Shown here: piece by piece, positions 60,431 through 64,000 of the stretch
How positions within the stretch are numbered: the stretch's first letter is position 1
Layout: each line of letters starts with the position of its first letter
Source of the DNA: Ruminococcus sp.
GTDB taxonomy: Bacteria > Bacillota > Clostridia > Lachnospirales > Lachnospiraceae
DNA length: 64,000 nt
Direction of reading: 5' to 3'
Assembly: GCA_020024635.1 (NCBI GenBank)
Contig: JAHHTL010000001.1
Coordinates: 32,170-96,169, forward strand
Program-made: the position numbers and the translations under genes
The notes under the pieces: generated by a model
Database searches by the model: none
Seen by the model: the letters and a program-made list of their open reading frames with translations, nothing else
What the model was told of the DNA's origin: nothing

Positions 60431-61675
60431 ATGAAAGATACAAAACAACAATGGTTTAAAGATTCTAAGTTTGGATTATTTATTCACTGGGGATTGTATT
60501 CTTTACTGGCTGGTGAATACAAAGGAACGAAAACAAAACATGTTTCTGAGTGGATTATGAATGATTTAAATATTCCGTTAGAAGAATATAAGAAACTTGC
60601 TACAGTGTTTCATCCTATGAATTTTGATGCAAATTATGTTGTACGAAAAGCAAAACAATGGGGAATGAAATATATAGTATTTACAGCTAAGCACCATGAT
60701 GGATTTGCCATGTGGCATTCCAAAAGCAGTTTGTATAATATTGTTGACGCAACACCTTATAAAAAAGACATCTTAGAGGAATTGCGGCAAGCTTGTGATG
60801 CGTACGGGATGAAACTTGGATTGTATTATTCGCAATCACAGGATTGGGAAGATCCAAATGGATATATGAACCGTAAAGATAATTCAAAGAAAAATTTTTC
60901 TACATATCTTCATGCGAAATGCATACCTCAAATAAAAGAACTTTTGACAGAATATGGAGATATTGCTTTACTATGGTTTGATACACCAATGGGAATTACA
61001 TATGAAGAAAGCAAAGAGATCGTGTCTATTGTAAAAGAAATACAGCCAAATTGTATTGTAAGTGGAAGAATTGGAAACGGACTTGGAGAATATATGACAA
61101 CAGGTGATAATTTTATTCCTAGGCTTCCTTATGAGGGCGACTGGGAGGTTCCGGCGACATTGAATGATAATTGGGGATTCAACAAGCATGACAGAAATTG
61201 GAAGAATGTAGATGAAATCATAAGATTGTTAGTGAAAATCAACAGCAGAGGAGGAAATTATCTTCTGAATATAGGTCCTAATGCCAATGGAGAGATTCCA
61301 GATGAAAGTATAAACATACTAGATCAGGTGGGAGAATATGTTCAAGAAAATGCAGAGGCAATTTTTTTTACAAAACGCTCCACGCCATACTTGTATGAAA
61401 TGGATTGGGGAGAAATGACACAGAAAGATCATAAACTTTTTGTTCATATTTTTAAACCTAGGAAAAGGATAGAACTATTGAACATTGCTAATCGAATTAA
61501 GAAAATATATATTGTTTCGAATAATCAAAATTTGAAATTTTCTACATCTTACAGTTGTGAAAAGTGCAGTGCTTTAGAAGTTGATCTGCCAGAAGAGTAT
61601 TATACTAAGAAAAACTATTCGATTTGTATAGATTATGATGAGATAGATCCAGTTTTTGAACCCTTTATTGATTGA
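60431..61675 (+). CDS. Alpha-L-fucosidase (GH29), intracellular
   Basis: Releases L-fucose from fucosylated oligosaccharides. The 414-residue protein has the GH29 signatures FGLFIHWGLYSLLAGEY (about 14-30), FTAKHHDGFAMWHSK (84-98) and the nucleophile Asp184 in LLWFDTPMG, then LLNIGPNANGEIP. There is no signal peptide, so it acts on imported glycans. The start chosen is the ATG at 60431 after AAAGGA; an in-frame ATG at 60416 has only a weak site. The GH29 subfamily, and so the linkage preference, cannot be decided by eye. No C-terminal carbohydrate-binding module is seen. Confidence 0.9.
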   Translation: MKDTKQQWFKDSKFGLFIHWGLYSLLAGEYKGTKTKHVSEWIMNDLNIPLEEYKKLATVFHPMNFDANYVVRKAKQWGMKYIVFTAKHHDGFAMWHSKSSLYNIVDATPYKKDILEELRQACDAYGMKLGLYYSQSQDWEDPNGYMNRKDNSKKNFSTYLHAKCIPQIKELLTEYGDIALLWFDTPMGITYEESKEIVSIVKEIQPNCIVSGRIGNGLGEYMTTGDNFIPRLPYEGDWEVPATLNDNWGFNKHDRNWKNVDEIIRLLVKINSRGGNYLLNIGPNANGEIPDESINILDQVGEYVQENAEAIFFTKRSTPYLYEMDWGEMTQKDHKLFVHIFKPRKRIELLNIANRIKKIYIVSNNQNLKFSTSYSCEKCSALEVDLPEEYYTKKNYSICIDYDEIDPVFEPFID

Positions 61676-61764
61676 TCAGATGTGGATTTATTTTATTTTA
61701 ATATGAGAAAAAGAGGTGGAGGATTATAAGTAGTTTAAGGATATGGTGCTATAATATTTTATAC

Positions 61765-61793
61765 TTCAAAAATTAAATTAATGATGGTATGAT
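61765..61793 (+). promoter_or_regulatory. Candidate promoter of the LacI pair
   Basis: TTCAAA (61765-61770), 17-base spacer, TATGAT (61788-61793) with extended TG (61785-61786). Nothing else is recognised in the 61676-61831 gap, and no copy of the 17-base operator is present there. Confidence 0.45.
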
Positions 61794-61831
61794 ATAGATA
61801 ACTTCATAGTATTTTATCAAAGGGGTAAGTC

Positions 61832-62863
61832 ATGCAAGTTACAATTAAAGATGTCGCACAAGAAACGAAGTTATCTATTTCTACCATATCCAAGTATATA
61901 AATGGTGGTGTTGTCTTAGAAAAAAATAGAGAGAAAATAGAGAATGCAATTAGAAAATTGGGGTATTCACCTAATAGTCTAGCACGCGGATTACGAACAT
62001 CAAAATCGTATATGGTTGGAATTATTACGGGGGTCATGGATAACCCACATATTTCTCATATTATAGATATGACAGAGAAACTGTTGAGAGCAAAGGGATA
62101 TTCCGTGTCCTTTGTGTGCCTTGATGATAATAGTAAGCATGCAAAAGATCATATACAATATATGATCAACAGAGGAATTGATGGGTGGATTATTTTTCCT
62201 TTTTATGGTGACAAACGGTGTTTGGAAATAATCAACAATTATAAAATTCCAACGATTTTATTAGAGGAAAGCTATGAAAATTTAAATTGTGATTATGTAC
62301 AGGTAAATTGTGCGGATGGAGCTTATCATATTGTGGAATATTTATTGTCACTAAACCATAGAAAAATTGCTATCATTAATGGACCACAAGATCAGTTGAC
62401 TGCAAGAGAACGATTTAGAGGATATTTGCGTGCACTTCAAGATTATAATGTAACCGTGCAAGAAGAATATGTGATTGATGGTGACTTTACATATGAAAGT
62501 GGGTACGAAGGGATACGCTGTTTGTGGGAAAAGACAGAGAAACCGACGGCGGTTTTTGTGACAAATTACAATATGGCAATTGGTGCTATTTCGGCGGTTC
62601 ACGAATTAAACATAAAAATCCCAGAAGAATTATCCTTTGTTTCATTTGATGATTATGAGTTATCTATACTTGTTAATCCTAAATTGACTACAGTTAGGCA
62701 ACCTATGGAGGAATTGGCTAAAAAGGCAACAGATTTATTGATAAAAAGAATGGAAAATGATTATAGTAATTTTCCACAGATTATCAGATTAGCACCACAA
62801 TATAATTATAGAAATTCAGTAAAATATCTTCATATGCAAGAAGAGAGAAATAATAAATTATGA
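61832..62863 (+). CDS. LacI-family transcription regulator, first of a pair
   Basis: Probable repressor of the fucoside locus, 343 residues. The N-terminal HTH is VTIKDVAQETKLSISTISKY (2-21) with the hinge LGYSPNSLARGLRT (about 46-59), followed by a periplasmic-binding-protein-like effector domain (YMVGIITGVMDNPHISHIID to about 340). AAGGGG precedes the ATG. Its stop overlaps the next regulator's ATG by four bases. The recognition helix TISKYIN is nearly the same in the second regulator, suggesting similar or shared sites. Confidence 0.9.
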   Translation: MQVTIKDVAQETKLSISTISKYINGGVVLEKNREKIENAIRKLGYSPNSLARGLRTSKSYMVGIITGVMDNPHISHIIDMTEKLLRAKGYSVSFVCLDDNSKHAKDHIQYMINRGIDGWIIFPFYGDKRCLEIINNYKIPTILLEESYENLNCDYVQVNCADGAYHIVEYLLSLNHRKIAIINGPQDQLTARERFRGYLRALQDYNVTVQEEYVIDGDFTYESGYEGIRCLWEKTEKPTAVFVTNYNMAIGAISAVHELNIKIPEELSFVSFDDYELSILVNPKLTTVRQPMEELAKKATDLLIKRMENDYSNFPQIIRLAPQYNYRNSVKYLHMQEERNNKL

Positions 62864-63888
62864 AAGTAACAATTAAAGATATTGCGAGGGACACAGGTCT
62901 TTCAACGGCAACGATTTCTAAATACTTGAATGCAAAACCAATCAATGCAGTTACAAAAAAGAAAATTGAGGAATCCATAAAAAAGCTAAATTATATTCCA
63001 AATCAAACGGCACAAATGCTTCGGAGTCAGAAAACAAAAATAATATATTTGATCTTATCAGATTTAGATAATTATTTTTGGGGAGGAATTATTTCTACGA
63101 TAACAGATTTTTTTGAAGAGTATGATTTCACAGTAATAACGACTTCATTTCACCATAATGAGCAAGAAGAAAAAGAATTAATAAAGGATATCATATATCA
63201 AAAGGCAAGTGGAGTTATTTTACTTCCGTGTACAAATCAAGATGTTACTTACATTGCGCTGCAAAATGCGAATATACCAGTGGTTATCATTGATAATTAT
63301 CCGAAGAAAATTGCGGAACATCCCGTAGATTACGTGACGTCGAATAATTATGATAGTGGAAGAAAACTGGCAGAGTATGCAATTCAAAATGGACATGAAA
63401 ATATAAGTATTATGGACTATTTTTGTGATTCGTCTCCAATTATGGATCGTGTAAAAGGGATTAGAGACGTATATGCGGAGAATAAGTTACCAGATCCTAT
63501 ATTGCATCGTATTACGGATTTGCCAACCTACCAGAATATTATGTTAGAAAAGAATGAGCGTTTCAATAGAAAATCAAGTACAAAACAACAGGTTACCTTA
63601 ATCATATTTACAAATTATGTTAGTGCAGTAAGTGGTTTGATTGAGTTACAATCTTATTCAACAGATTTGTATGAAAAGTTTTCGTTTCTTGTGTATGATG
63701 ATGAACCGTTATTTTTAAGCTTGGCACGCCCAATGACAGTTATGAAACAAAATTTAAAAGAAATGGGATTGCATGCAGCTCAAATACTTTTGAAGCGTAT
63801 TAACAAAGATTACAAGGATTATCCTGAGAAAATAATGATAAAATCACAATTTATTGAAAGGAAATCTGTCTGTGCAGTTGAAAAATAA
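62860..63888 (+). CDS. LacI-family transcription regulator, second of a pair
   Basis: A 342-residue LacI-type regulator translationally coupled to the first. The HTH is VTIKDIARDTGLSTATISKY (2-21), hinge LNYIPNQTAQMLRS, then an effector domain that differs strongly from its neighbour (IIYLILSDLDNYFWGGIIST). The two are paralogues but not a recent duplication, since only the HTH is similar. They could form two homodimers sensing different ligands, or act together at the two identical operators upstream. Which effector each binds is unknown. Confidence 0.9.
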   Translation: MKVTIKDIARDTGLSTATISKYLNAKPINAVTKKKIEESIKKLNYIPNQTAQMLRSQKTKIIYLILSDLDNYFWGGIISTITDFFEEYDFTVITTSFHHNEQEEKELIKDIIYQKASGVILLPCTNQDVTYIALQNANIPVVIIDNYPKKIAEHPVDYVTSNNYDSGRKLAEYAIQNGHENISIMDYFCDSSPIMDRVKGIRDVYAENKLPDPILHRITDLPTYQNIMLEKNERFNRKSSTKQQVTLIIFTNYVSAVSGLIELQSYSTDLYEKFSFLVYDDEPLFLSLARPMTVMKQNLKEMGLHAAQILLKRINKDYKDYPEKIMIKSQFIERKSVCAVEK

Positions 63889-63959
63889 ATATGGTACAAT
63901 CTTCATAATAGATAACTGGAAAATAAGTATTGGCTGAAGAAATAAAAAGAGGGAGAACC

Positions 63960-64000
63960 ATGACAAGATTAGAGCAGCAGTTACAGTTTATTTGCGAAAT
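63960..64000 (+). CDS. Partial gene at window edge, unassigned
   Basis: An ATG at 63960 follows GGGAG by four bases. Only 13 codons are inside the window (MTRLEQQLQFICE), running off the end. The N-terminal pattern recalls HD-domain phosphohydrolases of Lachnospiraceae, but this is too little to name it. A TACAAT box with an upstream TGG at 63892-63900 may be an extended -10 promoter. Confidence 0.5.
   Translation, partial: MTRLEQQLQFICE

Overview
The window is a low-GC Firmicutes chromosome segment, most likely from a spore-forming gut Lachnospiraceae (Clostridia). The reasons are rpoB/rpoC and the str operon in clostridial form, a T-box before proS, the glgC-glgD pair, spoVG, a CwlC-like amidase, murB-rapZ-whiA-crh, type III glutamine synthetase, a DUF6465-type protein, and YesMN-type regulators beside sugar ABC operons. 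The placement is by recognition, not by database search. No phage, transposon, CRISPR array or rRNA was seen.

Layout. 1-9.1 kb: rplJ-rplL behind an L10 leader, then rpoB-rpoC from their own promoter. 9.1-13.9 kb (minus): murC, a DnaD-like protein, a DnaI/DnaC-like loader and prs. 14-16.8 kb: glgC-glgD-spoVG. 16.8-20.9 kb: an RluA-type pseudouridine synthase (minus), a Ca/Na antiporter and an XpaC/TelA pair. 20.9-22.8 kb: T-box and an archaeal-type ProRS. 22.8-27.6 kb: the str operon rpsL-rpsG-fusA-tuf, with a long structured gap between rpsL and rpsG and a separate tuf promoter. 27.6-37.1 kb: housekeeping genes (rpiB, HAD phosphatase, glmM, sporulation-type amidase, CNNM/CBS protein, murB-rapZ-whiA-crh, lipid kinase). 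Then tRNA-Glu(CTC), class II aldolase and glnN.

The accessory part starts at 40.6 kb. A YesMN-type two-component pair faces a binding-protein ABC operon that also carries a YitT-like membrane protein, an M17 leucyl aminopeptidase and an 818-residue cytosolic transglutaminase-fold protein. This grouping suggests import and trimming of glycosylated or modified peptides (inference). A copper operon follows: csoR with its operator inside the promoter, then copA. The copA reading frame ends in a CopZ domain with its own strong ribosome binding site and ATG, so one gene probably gives both the pump and a free chaperone. After a zinc-ribbon membrane protein, an inositol-phosphatase-family gene, tRNA-Leu(CAG) and a Lys/Ala-rich DUF6465 protein comes a fucosylated-glycan locus. 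It has an ABC importer on the minus strand, a divergent intracellular GH29 fucosidase, and two overlapping LacI-type regulators. The two divergent promoters carry an identical 17-base operator. The window ends in the first codons of another gene.
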